Below, in pieces: positions 30,034 to 38,031 of a DNA stretch of 48,520 nucleotides (position 1 is the stretch's first letter; every line of letters starts with the position of its first letter). The stretch is taken from NCBI GenBank assembly GCA_005881575.1, contig VBCA01000034.1, positions 1 to 48,520 of the forward strand, given 5' to 3'. The position numbers and the translations under genes were made by a program. The notes under the pieces are model-generated. The model was not told the DNA's origin, did not search any database, and saw nothing but the letters and a program-made list of their open reading frames with translations. This DNA is from Betaproteobacteria bacterium. Lineage in GTDB: Bacteria > Pseudomonadota > Gammaproteobacteria > Burkholderiales > SG8-39.

Positions 30034-32307
30034 ATGCTACCCGACCTGCCTCATCGACCGGCTTTGGCCGGCGCTGCGGTCGTCGCCGCGCTGCTGGCGT
30101 GGACGCCGCAAACGGAAGCCCGTGTCACCAAGATCGTCATCGACGATACCCAGCCGCTCGCCGCAACCGGCCAAACCATCGCGTACGAGCAGATTTCCGG
30201 GCGGGCGTTCGGTGAGCTGAACCCGAACGATCCGCTGAACCGGATCATCCAGGACATCGAACTGGGCAAAGACCCCGACGGCAAGGTCAGGTACGTCGCC
30301 TCGTTCGTGCTGACCAAGCCGGTGAACATGTCGCAGGCGAGCCACCTCATGTGGCACGACGTCCCGAATCGCGGCTCTCCGCTCACCATCGTGGTCGCGG
30401 AGCGCAACTTCGGCGACGTGGGTCTGGCGAGCGCCTGGCAGGGCGACAACTCTGCCATCAACGCTAACAACGGCACCGCCGTGCGCTCAACCGAATTGGT
30501 GGGTGGCAGGCACTTCGTCCAGGTTCCGGTGGCCAGGAACCCCGACGGCTCTGCGGTGACCGGCCTTGTGTTCGGGCGCATCGTCAACCAAAGCGGACTC
30601 GACGGGCAGTCGCTGATTGTGCAAACGAATCCCGTGCCTTACCTGCCGGCGAGTCTGGATACGACAAAGGCGACGCTGGTGTCGCGCGATCACGAGACGA
30701 TGGAGGGTGTCGTCACCGGTGAAGTGGCGATCCCCAGCTCCGACTGGAAGTTCTGTGGTGGCGGTACCTTCGCGGCACCGCTGCCGTTGACGGCTCTCCC
30801 GGTGAAGATCTGCCTCAAAGATGGATTCAACGTCAACAAGCTCTACCAAGTCGTGTATACAGCGAAGGACCCCTACGTCCTCGGCGTCGGCTTCGCCGCG
30901 TGGCGGGATGTCGGATCATTCTTCAAGAATGCGCCCAAGAGCGAAGGTAACCCCGTGGGCGACTCGATCACCTGGAGCATCGCGCGCGGCGTGTCGCAAT
31001 CGGGCAACTTCCTGAGAGGCTGGCTGCACCTCGGATTCAATCAGGACGAAGCCGGGCGCCAGGTGCACGACGGCATGTGGCCGATCATCGCCGGCCGGCG
31101 CATCGCGCTCAACTTTCGCTGGGCTCAGCCCGATGGCGTGCTCGAGCTCTACCAAGCAGGCAGCGAAGGCCCGCAGTGGTGGGTGAAGTACGAGGACAAG
31201 GTGCGCGGCCTACCCAAGCGCGGCATCCTGGATCGCTGCACGGAATCGCGCACCTGCCCGAAGGTGATCGAGCATTTCGGCTCGGCCGAAGTCTGGGAGC
31301 TCAAGCTCACGCCAGAATGGGTGGGCACGGACGCGAAGAAAGACATCCCGCTGCCGAAGAACGTGCGCCGATACTATATCCCGAGCACCACGCACGGCGG
31401 CTCCAACGTGGCTCCGCCCAACACCATATTCAACGCCAGTCTCCCGGGCAGCTTATTGCCGCCGCCGGGTTGCCCAGGCAATACTTACGGCACCGGGATT
31501 CTCCCCGCGAATCCGGTCCCGCACACGCAGACGGTCAACGCGCTGCGAGTGCACTTCCGCAACTGGGTCATGCACGGCACGCTGCCGCCGCCGAGCGTCT
31601 GGCCGAGACTCAAGCCCGGCGAGCGCGATGGCGACGATGATGACGATGATGACCGCGGCCACAAGGGTGACCGGGACGGCAAAGGCGACAATGACGACGG
31701 GCACCACCAGCGCCAGCCGGATCTCGTTGCAGCAAACAAGGCCGCGATGGGCTTTCCGACCATTCCGGCGGCCGCCGTGCCGGCGCCGGGCTGGCGCCCG
31801 ACCGCTCCTGAGGCGGGCTTCATCAACCCGGTCCTCGACTACGACTGGGGTCCCGATTTCGATCCCAGCGACGCGTCGGGCGTGCCGACCAACGTCCCGC
31901 CGCCGATCAAGCAGGTGATCAAGATGCTGGTCCCACGCGTGGACGCCGACGGCAACGAAATGGGCGGGGTGCCGGTGGTGCTGCGCGACGCGCCGCTCGG
32001 CACCTACCTCGGCTGGAATATCACCGACGGTAGAGACCTTCGTCCGGCGGGTCAATTCCGCCCGTTCCACAAGGACCAGAACTGCGATTACGTGGGCGGC
32101 ATGATCCCGTTCGCTAAGACGAAAGCGGAACGGCTGGCGAGCGGTGATCCGCGTCTGTCGCTGGAGGAGCGCTACAAGGATCACGCCGGCTACGTTGCTG
32201 CGGTCACGGCAGCGGCGGCGAACGCGGTCGCGCAAGGGTTCCTATTGCAGGAGGACGCCACTGCGCTGATCGGCCTGGCCACGACGAGCGCCGTTCTCAA
32301 CCCGTAG
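30034..32307 (+). CDS. Large secreted alpha/beta-hydrolase-domain protein (Abhydrolase_10 type) with an Asp-rich insert
   Basis: The 757-residue protein starts with a weak signal region (PALAGAAVVAALLAWTPQTEA). The body resembles the alpha/beta hydrolase domain family of about 600-750 residues, found in secreted proteins of soil bacteria. It has RNFGDVGLASAWQGDN, YTAKDPYVLGVGFAAWRDVGSFF, and the nucleophile elbow GVSQSGNFLRGWLHLGFNQDE with Ser at residue 323. Residues 530-561 form a hydrophilic insert very rich in Asp, Gly and His (a run of seven Asp), coded by GAT/GAC repeats. GGAGAT precedes the ATG by 7 bases. A strong terminator follows. Function unknown; an esterase or related hydrolase is likely. 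Confidence 0.8.
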   Translation: MLPDLPHRPALAGAAVVAALLAWTPQTEARVTKIVIDDTQPLAATGQTIAYEQISGRAFGELNPNDPLNRIIQDIELGKDPDGKVRYVASFVLTKPVNMSQASHLMWHDVPNRGSPLTIVVAERNFGDVGLASAWQGDNSAINANNGTAVRSTELVGGRHFVQVPVARNPDGSAVTGLVFGRIVNQSGLDGQSLIVQTNPVPYLPASLDTTKATLVSRDHETMEGVVTGEVAIPSSDWKFCGGGTFAAPLPLTALPVKICLKDGFNVNKLYQVVYTAKDPYVLGVGFAAWRDVGSFFKNAPKSEGNPVGDSITWSIARGVSQSGNFLRGWLHLGFNQDEAGRQVHDGMWPIIAGRRIALNFRWAQPDGVLELYQAGSEGPQWWVKYEDKVRGLPKRGILDRCTESRTCPKVIEHFGSAEVWELKLTPEWVGTDAKKDIPLPKNVRRYYIPSTTHGGSNVAPPNTIFNASLPGSLLPPPGCPGNTYGTGILPANPVPHTQTVNALRVHFRNWVMHGTLPPPSVWPRLKPGERDGDDDDDDDRGHKGDRDGKGDNDDGHHQRQPDLVAANKAAMGFPTIPAAAVPAPGWRPTAPEAGFINPVLDYDWGPDFDPSDASGVPTNVPPPIKQVIKMLVPRVDADGNEMGGVPVVLRDAPLGTYLGWNITDGRDLRPAGQFRPFHKDQNCDYVGGMIPFAKTKAERLASGDPRLSLEERYKDHAGYVAAVTAAAANAVAQGFLLQEDATALIGLATTSAVLNP

Positions 32308-32334
32308 AAGCCCACACGTAGAAACGACTTCAGG

Positions 32335-32380
32335 GCGCGTGCAGACACATCGTCTCCACGCGCTTTTTCTTTTTTCTTTT
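32335..32380 (+). terminator. Rho-independent terminator after the large hydrolase gene
   Basis: Arms GCGCGTG (32335-32341) and CACGCGC (32357-32363), extended inward by AGAC/GTCT, are followed by TTTTTCTTTTTTC. It is 28 bp past the stop codon. Confidence 0.85.
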
Positions 32381-32390
32381 CAGCGGCGGC

Positions 32391-33752
32391 TCATCGCGTG
32401 AGCCAGCCGCGTGCCCTCAGCGTGAGCGCGGCGTAGGGGAAGATCCAGGTGAGCGCGAAGAACGAGAAGTAGGCGTAGAGGATGCCGAACACGAAGTCCC
32501 AGGAGCGCTCGCTCCTCAGGTAATAGAGCACGTACACGAGCGACACGACCATGATCGCGAGCAGCATGCGCACGAGCGCGACGGGGTCCGTGAGCGCGTT
32601 CACGGCCCACAGCGCAATCGACGCGTACGCCACCGGATAGCGCAGGTTGGTGATGCTGCTCTCGTAGAGGGCGAACAGGCGCGGAAAGGGTGGCCGTTTC
32701 CAGACGATCCTCGCGAAGCGGAACTCCTCGCGGATATAGCTTCGGTCCCAGCGCAGGAACATCCTGCACAGCTTGCCGTAGGTCTCCGGAACGATCGTGT
32801 GCACGACGGCCGAGCGCTGGTACACCGTGTCGTAGCCCAGCGCGAGAATGTCGTTGGTGAGCGCGCGGTCCTCCCCAAAGGTGCACGGCGCTCCGAGGAA
32901 TCGCTGCCGTTCCCACGCAGGCAGCGCCCGCCGCGCCACCGACGCGCGGTAAGCCGCGAGCGCTCCCGGGCAGCAGTACACCGTGCGGAACACCGACTGG
33001 GCGCTGCGCAGATAGTCGAAGGAAAGGATGAACCTCACGTGGAGCATCCGCGGAATGAGGCCCGCCCTGCGGTTGTGCACCGCCACCTTGCCCGCGACCG
33101 CGCCGACGCGCGGGTCGCGGAACGGGCCCGCGATCGCGAGGAGCGCCCCGCGCTCGACGACGCTGTCCGAATCGACGGTCACGATGATCTCCCCGCTCGC
33201 GCGCCGGAAGCCTTCGGCGAGCGCGCCGCGTTTGCCGAGGTTCGCGGGAAGCCGGACCGGCGTGACCCGCCCGGGAAAGCGCAGCGCCGCGCTCCGGATG
33301 TAGTGCCAGGTATCGTCGGTGCTGCCGTCGTCGACCGCGATGATCTGAAGGCGGTCGTGCGCATAGTGCGCCGCGACCACCGAGGCGATGGCGTGCTCGA
33401 CCATCGCGCTTTCGTTGTACGCGGGGATGACGACGGTGAGCGACGGCGCCTCCTCCGTCCGGACCGGTGCGAACGGGCGATACAGGAGCCAAAGGACGGT
33501 GCGCAGGAACAGCAGCACCATGCCCATCGTGATCCAGATGACGGTCGGCCTCACCCAGAGGAGGGTCCAGTGCTGCCGGCGCGCGATGTCAACCAGGGGC
33601 TGCAGGAGCGGCGTGGCGAACGCCGCGTAGGCAAGCGCAAGGATGCTCGCGAAGATCGCCGCGATCACGAGGTAGTCCCAGCCGTCGCCTTGCGGCGGAC
33701 GTATCGTTTCCACCACGGCCTCGAAGGTCGTGGACCGGACTTGAGGATTCAT
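32391..33752 (-). CDS. Processive-type family 2 glycosyltransferase (hyaluronan synthase/NodC-like)
   Basis: The 453-residue protein has two N-terminal helices (residues 28-50 and 70-92), a GT-A domain (about 100-330) and three C-terminal helices (about 365-445). Motifs follow the processive GT2 order: VVIPAYNESAMVEHAI, IIAVDDGSTDDTW, VTVDSDSVVERGAL (the DxD), GALAAYRASV, LGAPCTFGEDRALTND (the acceptor ED) and MFLRWDRSYIREE (R-W of QxxRW). These enzymes synthesise and export a polysaccharide such as hyaluronan, chitin oligomer or beta-glucan. No other polysaccharide gene is adjacent, so the product is unknown. Confidence 0.9.
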   Translation of the reverse strand: MNPQVRSTTFEAVVETIRPPQGDGWDYLVIAAIFASILALAYAAFATPLLQPLVDIARRQHWTLLWVRPTVIWITMGMVLLFLRTVLWLLYRPFAPVRTEEAPSLTVVIPAYNESAMVEHAIASVVAAHYAHDRLQIIAVDDGSTDDTWHYIRSAALRFPGRVTPVRLPANLGKRGALAEGFRRASGEIIVTVDSDSVVERGALLAIAGPFRDPRVGAVAGKVAVHNRRAGLIPRMLHVRFILSFDYLRSAQSVFRTVYCCPGALAAYRASVARRALPAWERQRFLGAPCTFGEDRALTNDILALGYDTVYQRSAVVHTIVPETYGKLCRMFLRWDRSYIREEFRFARIVWKRPPFPRLFALYESSITNLRYPVAYASIALWAVNALTDPVALVRMLLAIMVVSLVYVLYYLRSERSWDFVFGILYAYFSFFALTWIFPYAALTLRARGWLTR

Positions 33753-33836
33753 TGCGGAAAGCTGCCGTAACGCGAACCCGTGATTTTACTTCGGCGCGTT
33801 GACGGATTGCTGAAGGAGTTGCAGATATTGCGGCCC

Positions 33837-34796
33837 TCACTCGGCCCGCGCACCCGAGGACCGGATCACGCGGGCCCACTTCACCGACTCTTCCCGCATG
33901 AAGGTCCTCAAGTCCTCCGGAGAGCTTCCGACCGGCCGCGCACCCTGGGCGACGAGAGTATTGCGCATCTCGGGCGCGGCGATCGTGCCCACCAGCGTCC
34001 GGTTCAGCCGGGAAACGATTTCGCGGGGCGTTCCGGCGGGCGCGACCACGGCATGCCAGGACGCGCCGAGCACGCCCGGGAGTCCCGCTTCAGGCGTCGT
34101 CGGAACGTCGGGCAGCAGGGGCGAGCGCAAGGTCGAGGTGATGACGAGCGCCTTCAGTCGCCCGGACTTCACGTGCGGGAGGAACGCGGGGATGGTATTG
34201 AAGGCGATCTGCACCTTGCCCGACATCATCTCGGGGAGCGCCTGCGCGATGCCCTTGTAGGGAACGTGCACGATCTCGATGCCCGCTTCGCTCTTGAACA
34301 GCTCCCCGATCAGGTGCAGACCGGAGCCGACGCCCGTCGAACCGAAATTGATCTCGCCGGGATGCGCGCGGCCATAGGCGAGAAGCTCGACCACGGAATT
34401 CGCCGGGAGCAGCGGGCTCGCGAAGAGCACGAAAGGCAAGGTCGCGACCAGAGATACCGGCTCGAAGTCCTTCGCGACGTCGTAGCCGAGCTTCTGGTAG
34501 AGGCTCGGGCCGATCGCGAGCGGCCCGACGTTGCCCCACAGGAGGGTGTACCCGTCGGGAGCGGATCTGGCCACGGCCTCGCTGCCTATCGTCCCGCCCG
34601 CACCGCCGCGGTTGTCCACCAGGATCTGCTGCCCGAGCACGGCCGACCACGACTGGCCGACGAGGCGTGCCGTCGCGTCCACTGATTCGCCCGCGGGGAA
34701 GGGAACGACGAGGCGGATCGGTTTGGCGGGGTAACTTTGCCCGAGCGCGTCTATCGCGATCAGCAGCAGGGCGAAACAAGAAAGCCTGCGAATCAT
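33837..34796 (-). CDS. Bug/TctC family substrate-binding protein
   Basis: The 319-residue protein has a signal peptide (MIRRLSCFALLLIAIDALGQ) and the Bug pattern: YPAKPIRLVVPFPAGESVDATARLVGQ, ILVDNRGGAGGTIGSEAVARSAPDGYTLLWGN, EIVHVPYKGIAQALPEMMSG and the tail WARVIRSSGARAE. I chose ATG 34796, which has GGGAG upstream and gives a clean signal peptide; the longer frame to 34934 adds an implausible Ser/Ala-rich leader. The usual PPGGGTD loop is FPAGESVD here. It follows the nucleotidyltransferase gene (starting 25 bp after its stop), but a functional link is unlikely. Ligand unknown. Confidence 0.92.
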   Translation of the reverse strand: MIRRLSCFALLLIAIDALGQSYPAKPIRLVVPFPAGESVDATARLVGQSWSAVLGQQILVDNRGGAGGTIGSEAVARSAPDGYTLLWGNVGPLAIGPSLYQKLGYDVAKDFEPVSLVATLPFVLFASPLLPANSVVELLAYGRAHPGEINFGSTGVGSGLHLIGELFKSEAGIEIVHVPYKGIAQALPEMMSGKVQIAFNTIPAFLPHVKSGRLKALVITSTLRSPLLPDVPTTPEAGLPGVLGASWHAVVAPAGTPREIVSRLNRTLVGTIAAPEMRNTLVAQGARPVGSSPEDLRTFMREESVKWARVIRSSGARAE

Positions 34797-34821
34797 GATG
34801 TCTCCCTCGGTAAATACTCGA

Positions 34822-35436
34822 CTACCGCCGCTCGCGGTTCCGCTTTCGCCCGCGCTTGCCGGCGCGTTCGAGCGACTCGATGTCGCTGCATGCGATATCG
34901 ATCGACGTTTGCACCGGAATCGGGTTGCCGACATAGTACGGGAGCGCGGCCTCGGCCCGCTCGCGCAAGCTTCTCGCGGTGATCAGCCGGTTTCTCGCGA
35001 GCTCCAATATGTCCTCCCGGTCGATGTCGGCGAATCTCGCAAGCTTCGACACTGCGAGGTCCACGGGCCGCAGAACGAATATCCGCGCGCCGCGGATTCC
35101 TTTCAGCGGCAGGCGCACCGCATCCTGGTGCGCGTCCTCGTGGAGCAAAGCGTAGGTTTCGTTGTAGTTCACGTCGAAGAAGACCGACCTCGCCTTGCCT
35201 TCGGCGTCGCGGTAGATCACCACGAGGTCGGCGGGCAAGAGAAGCTTCCGGTTGAATACCGCGTCGACGTCGTCGGTCATCCGGGCGCCGGTGTAGAGAT
35301 GCATTGCCGCGCCGCCGGCAAGATACATCGCGATCGGCTCTTTTGAACCGGCCGAGCGCAGCAGGCGCCGGACGAGCGTTCTGAACGCTTCCACGTAAGC
35401 AGGGTCGGCCCGCTTACTGATTCTCAGCTCGCGCAT
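34822..35436 (-). CDS. DUF6036-type nucleotidyltransferase, putative toxin of a TA-like pair
   Basis: The 204-residue protein has the minimal nucleotidyltransferase core: YLAGGAAMHLYTGARMTDDVDAVFN, with the GG pair followed by D-D-x-D, which bind metal and nucleotide. A second acidic strand is near YRDAEGKARSVFFDVNYNETY. RILVLRPVDLAVSKLARFADIDREDILELARNRL-type helices follow (here starting ARIFVLRPVDLAVSK). The C-terminal 20 residues are very basic. This resembles AbiEii/DUF6036-like toxins, which are paired with a winged-helix antitoxin. The gene overlaps the upstream HTH gene by 23 bp, so the pair is translationally coupled. Confidence 0.8.
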   Translation of the reverse strand: MRELRISKRADPAYVEAFRTLVRRLLRSAGSKEPIAMYLAGGAAMHLYTGARMTDDVDAVFNRKLLLPADLVVIYRDAEGKARSVFFDVNYNETYALLHEDAHQDAVRLPLKGIRGARIFVLRPVDLAVSKLARFADIDREDILELARNRLITARSLRERAEAALPYYVGNPIPVQTSIDIACSDIESLERAGKRGRKRNRERR

Positions 35437-36013
35437 GAGTTCGCCGCTCGCGATCGATCATCGAAAAGAGCCGCGGCAGGTTCGGCCGATGCACCCGATG
35501 CCAGGCCTCGTGCCGCTCAGGCGCGCTCGCGCCCGGTGAAAGCGATTCAGCCAGCGCGAGGTACGCCGCCCGGTCGAAGCCGGAATGACCGGCGAGGAGG
35601 ACCGCGACGCCGGCGAGAAATTCCGCATCGCCCAGCCGTCTCCACAACTCGGCGTCAGGCGGGAAATGTGCGCACAGATCGACGAACGCTTTTTCCGCAC
35701 CGCGATCCGACGGCATCCTCGTCAACCGGGCTTCGCGCAACTCGAGCGCGGCTGCCGTCGCCAGCAACAGCTTCACCAACGGCTCGTCGCGCTTCAAGTC
35801 GAAGACGACCCGGTTGGCCTGCGTCCTGCGGGAGACAAGGCCCGAAGCGAGAAGGCGCTCGAGCTCCCTTTGCAGCGACGACAGGGACAGTCCCGCTCCG
35901 CGGGAGAGCTCGCGCAGGTGCACGCCCGATTCGGGAACGGAGCGAAGCGCCTCGATGAGGCGGCCGCGCGCCGGGCCGATCAGCTCGCGAAGCAGGTGGG
36001 TTGTACGATGCAT
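35414..36013 (-). CDS. Winged-helix regulator, putative antitoxin of the nucleotidyltransferase pair
   Basis: The 199-residue protein has an N-terminal winged helix-turn-helix of the ArsR/MarR type (GPARGRLIEALRSVPESGVHLRELSRGAGLSLSSLQRELERLLASGLVSRRTQANRVVFDL, about residues 13-75). A helical C-terminal domain (LLLATAAALELREARL, then HFPPDAELWRRLGDAEFLAGVAVLLAG) could hold the partner. I placed the start at ATG 36013 because the earlier ATG at 36040 would put a perfect 19-bp palindrome inside the coding region, whereas from 36013 the palindrome lies just upstream as an operator. No Shine-Dalgarno precedes 36013, so it could be leaderless. The 3' end overlaps the nucleotidyltransferase. Confidence 0.75.
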   Translation of the reverse strand: MHRTTHLLRELIGPARGRLIEALRSVPESGVHLRELSRGAGLSLSSLQRELERLLASGLVSRRTQANRVVFDLKRDEPLVKLLLATAAALELREARLTRMPSDRGAEKAFVDLCAHFPPDAELWRRLGDAEFLAGVAVLLAGHSGFDRAAYLALAESLSPGASAPERHEAWHRVHRPNLPRLFSMIDRERRTHARAENQ

Positions 36014-36017
36014 GCCA

Positions 36018-36039
36018 CATTGTACCAATAATTGGTACA
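36018..36039 (-). promoter_or_regulatory. Palindromic operator and -10 box of the regulator-nucleotidyltransferase operon
   Basis: TGTACCAATAATTGGTACA (36021-36039) is a perfect 9-bp dyad with one central base. On the minus strand its proximal half merges with a TACAAT -10 box, ending about 5 bases before ATG 36013. A DNA-binding product that sits here would block its own promoter, as antitoxins do. The -35 is not clear. Confidence 0.65.
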
Positions 36040-36049
36040 TATGGCGAGA

Positions 36050-37210
36050 CTAGAGGTTCGCCGCGATCCAGTCGGCGATGTAACTGATCCCCAGCGGCCG
36101 GTTGTCGACCTGGCAATGCTCCGCCCCACCCTCCTCGGGCGTAAAGATCTTGAGCGTCTTTTTCTTTGTCGTGAGCGCGGCGTACAGCCTGTGCGCCGCT
36201 TCCACCGGCACGACGCGGTCGTTAGCCCCGTGAGTGATCAGCATCGGGCAGGTGATTTTGTCGGCGACTCCGGCGAGGGAAAATCCCTTCGCGCGCTCGA
36301 GCGCTGCATCCGAGTCCGAGAGGCCCAGGATCCACTGGAACTGGAAATTCGACTGCGCGCTCTTCAGGGGATCGGCCTTCAGCTGCTCCTTGATCTTCGA
36401 CTGCCACGCGTGCAGGTCCCAGTGCAGCGCGCCCAGGCACACGCAGGCCGCGTAGCGGCGCTCGAAGGCGGCGACGCGCGGCGCGTAATAGCCGCCGAAG
36501 CTGTAGCCCATGATCACGACCTTTTCCGGATCGACGTCGGGCCGTTTCGCCACGAACTCGTACGCCGCGGTGCCCGGGATCTCGTAGTCGTGGCGCGCGT
36601 GGATCTTGCGAAGGCGCAGCGCCTCGCCCTGCCCCGGCCCGTCGATCGCGAGGGTATTCATCCCGCGCCGCGCGAACTCGAGGCCCGCGAAGAGCACGCT
36701 CATCTCCTTGCAGTTGTCCATGCCGTCGAAGAGCACGACGGTAGGAGCGCGCTTCTCCGTGCCCTGAGCCTTCATGAAGTACGCAGGCAGCGTCTTGCCC
36801 TCGTACGGGACTTCGACGAACTCGATGTTCCGGTGCCGACGCTTCAAGCCTTCCTGGTAGCAGCGCAGCGCCTTCCTGTAGATCCCGAGCTTCTTTTCCC
36901 CAGGAGGAACGAAGCGCTCGCCGGTGTAATAGTAGTTGCCCGCGCGCAGGTAGTGGTCACTCGCGGTGAAGTCGCGGCCGTCGACCGCGGCGGCGTCGGC
37001 TAGCTTCTCGTTCTTCTCCGCCATCGAGCACCATTCCTGCCACCACGCGTCGGGGTCGCTCATGCCGCGCGCGGCGAGCCGCTCGCAGATCCTGTCGATC
37101 TCCCCGACCGCGACCGCGGCGTAAGGCGCCATGCCCTTGCAGACCAGAGTCGCGTTCGACCACATGAAATTGCCGGGAAAATGGTCGATCCAGGTGCCGC
37201 CCGAGGACAT
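36050..37210 (-). CDS. Alpha/beta hydrolase, 2,6-dihydroxypseudooxynicotine hydrolase-like
   Basis: The 386-residue protein has a helical N-terminal cap (residues 1-130, with TASDHYLRAGNYYYTGERFVPPGEKKLGIYRKALRCY) and a C-terminal alpha/beta hydrolase domain. The nucleophile is in VVIMGYSFGGYYAPRVAAFE, the acid in MLITHGANDRVVPVEAAH and the base His in GGAEHCQVDNRP. This cap-plus-core layout is that of carbon-carbon bond hydrolases related to the nicotine-pathway enzyme and FrsA-like esterases. The start ATG 37210 has GGAGGAAAGG just upstream. It follows the hairpin terminator of the gfa transcript. Substrate unknown. Confidence 0.85.
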   Translation of the reverse strand: MSSGGTWIDHFPGNFMWSNATLVCKGMAPYAAVAVGEIDRICERLAARGMSDPDAWWQEWCSMAEKNEKLADAAAVDGRDFTASDHYLRAGNYYYTGERFVPPGEKKLGIYRKALRCYQEGLKRRHRNIEFVEVPYEGKTLPAYFMKAQGTEKRAPTVVLFDGMDNCKEMSVLFAGLEFARRGMNTLAIDGPGQGEALRLRKIHARHDYEIPGTAAYEFVAKRPDVDPEKVVIMGYSFGGYYAPRVAAFERRYAACVCLGALHWDLHAWQSKIKEQLKADPLKSAQSNFQFQWILGLSDSDAALERAKGFSLAGVADKITCPMLITHGANDRVVPVEAAHRLYAALTTKKKTLKIFTPEEGGAEHCQVDNRPLGISYIADWIAANL

Positions 37211-37226
37211 CCTTTCCTCCGGTGTC

Positions 37227-37279
37227 AAAAAAAAAGCTTGCAGGCGATCGGGCGTACCCGTGGATTTTCGCCTGCAAGC
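37227..37279 (-). terminator. Rho-independent terminator for the xox-gfa transcript, formed within an frmB relic
   Basis: On the minus strand a perfect 12-bp stem (37279-37268 with 37247-37236, arms GCTTGCAGGCGA and its complement) with a 20-base loop is followed by nine T residues (37235-37227). It lies 88 bp beyond the stop of gfa and just before the alpha/beta hydrolase. The stem is made from the coding sequence of the frmB relic. Confidence 0.7.
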
Positions 37280-37330
37280 GGGTTACGGCGACAGCTACTT
37301 TTTCATCGCGAGCTTCATCGAAGATCCCCA
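37229..37330 (+). pseudogene. 3' relic of an S-formylglutathione hydrolase (frmB/fghA) gene
   Basis: Positions 37233-37326 match the frmB 3' end at 48184-48277 with about 11 mismatches in 94 bases. The translation ACRRSGVPVDFRLQAGY then SYFFIASFIED parallels ACRRAGVSLDLRLQEGY then SYFFIASFIED. It includes the YxHSYFF region, with the catalytic His replaced (YGDSYFF for YDHSYFF). Only about 30 codons remain, without start or stop context. It lies next to gfa, on the opposite strand. Confidence 0.85.
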
Positions 37331-37366
37331 ATCCACGCGGGAAATCCGTAACGCAGAGTCTTTGCG

Positions 37367-37942
37367 TCACGCACGCAGCGCGCCGGAGGCCTTGGCGACC
37401 TGGGTCGCGATGAAATCCATCAGGGGCGGGGACAGGCAGTCGTAAGGCTCGAGCTTCAGTTCCTTCAGCCTTGCCCTGACGGCACCCATGTTGTCGGGGC
37501 TCGCGCCCGACTCGATGATCGACGAAACGAACGCCGCGAATTCAGGCGGCGCCCAGCCCGGCTCGTTCGAGCGCTCGGTGTGAATGAAATCGAATCCGTA
37601 CAGCGGATGGCCCTTGTTCTCGATCCGGCCATACATGTGCACGCCGCACTCCTTGCAGGCATGCCGCTGGATCGTTGCCTTGGGATCCACGACCGCGAGC
37701 TTGTTGCCGTTCGCCTTGACGCTCAAGTTGTCGCGCCCTACGACTGCGACCTGTGAGAACAGCGCCCCTTTCGGTTTCCAGCACTTGGTGCAGCCGCACA
37801 CGTGATTGTGCGCGCACTGCCCCTTGATCGATATCTCGACCTTGTTCTGCGAGCAGTTGCAATAAAGCGTCCCGCCGGCGAAATTCTTCGCCGCGGGTTT
37901 CAGCCCGCCGTCGACCGCTGGATGTATCTTGACACTAGCCAT
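37367..37942 (-). CDS. gfa: S-(hydroxymethyl)glutathione synthase (glutathione-dependent formaldehyde-activating enzyme)
   Basis: The 191-residue Gfa-type zinc protein catalyses or speeds the condensation of formaldehyde with glutathione, giving the substrate of FrmA. The zinc ligands are visible: Cys28 and Cys30 (TLYCNCSQ) with Cys96 and Cys99 ([12 protein letters not shown]) as the structural site, and Cys49, Cys51 and Cys54 ([12 protein letters not shown]) as the catalytic site. The length fits the characterised Paracoccus enzyme. GGAGG lies 8 bases before the ATG. It follows xoxJ by 89 bp on the same strand, placing formaldehyde capture directly behind methanol oxidation. Confidence 0.92.
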   Translation of the reverse strand: MASVKIHPAVDGGLKPAAKNFAGGTLYCNCSQNKVEISIKGQCAHNHVCGCTKCWKPKGALFSQVAVVGRDNLSVKANGNKLAVVDPKATIQRHACKECGVHMYGRIENKGHPLYGFDFIHTERSNEPGWAPPEFAAFVSSIIESGASPDNMGAVRARLKELKLEPYDCLSPPLMDFIATQVAKASGALRA

Positions 37943-38031
37943 GATGATTCCTCCTTTTGGACACTACGCCGGCCACCGACGCGGCCGGGCCGCGCGATGA
38001 TGAATCAGGCAAGCAAGCTCCGCGATTGTGC

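Noticed and set aside
37131-37445. Plus-strand frame read as a complete gene over the frmB relic
   Set aside because: Only about 30 codons in the middle match FGH; the rest runs antisense to the hydrolase and gfa genes and has no start signals.
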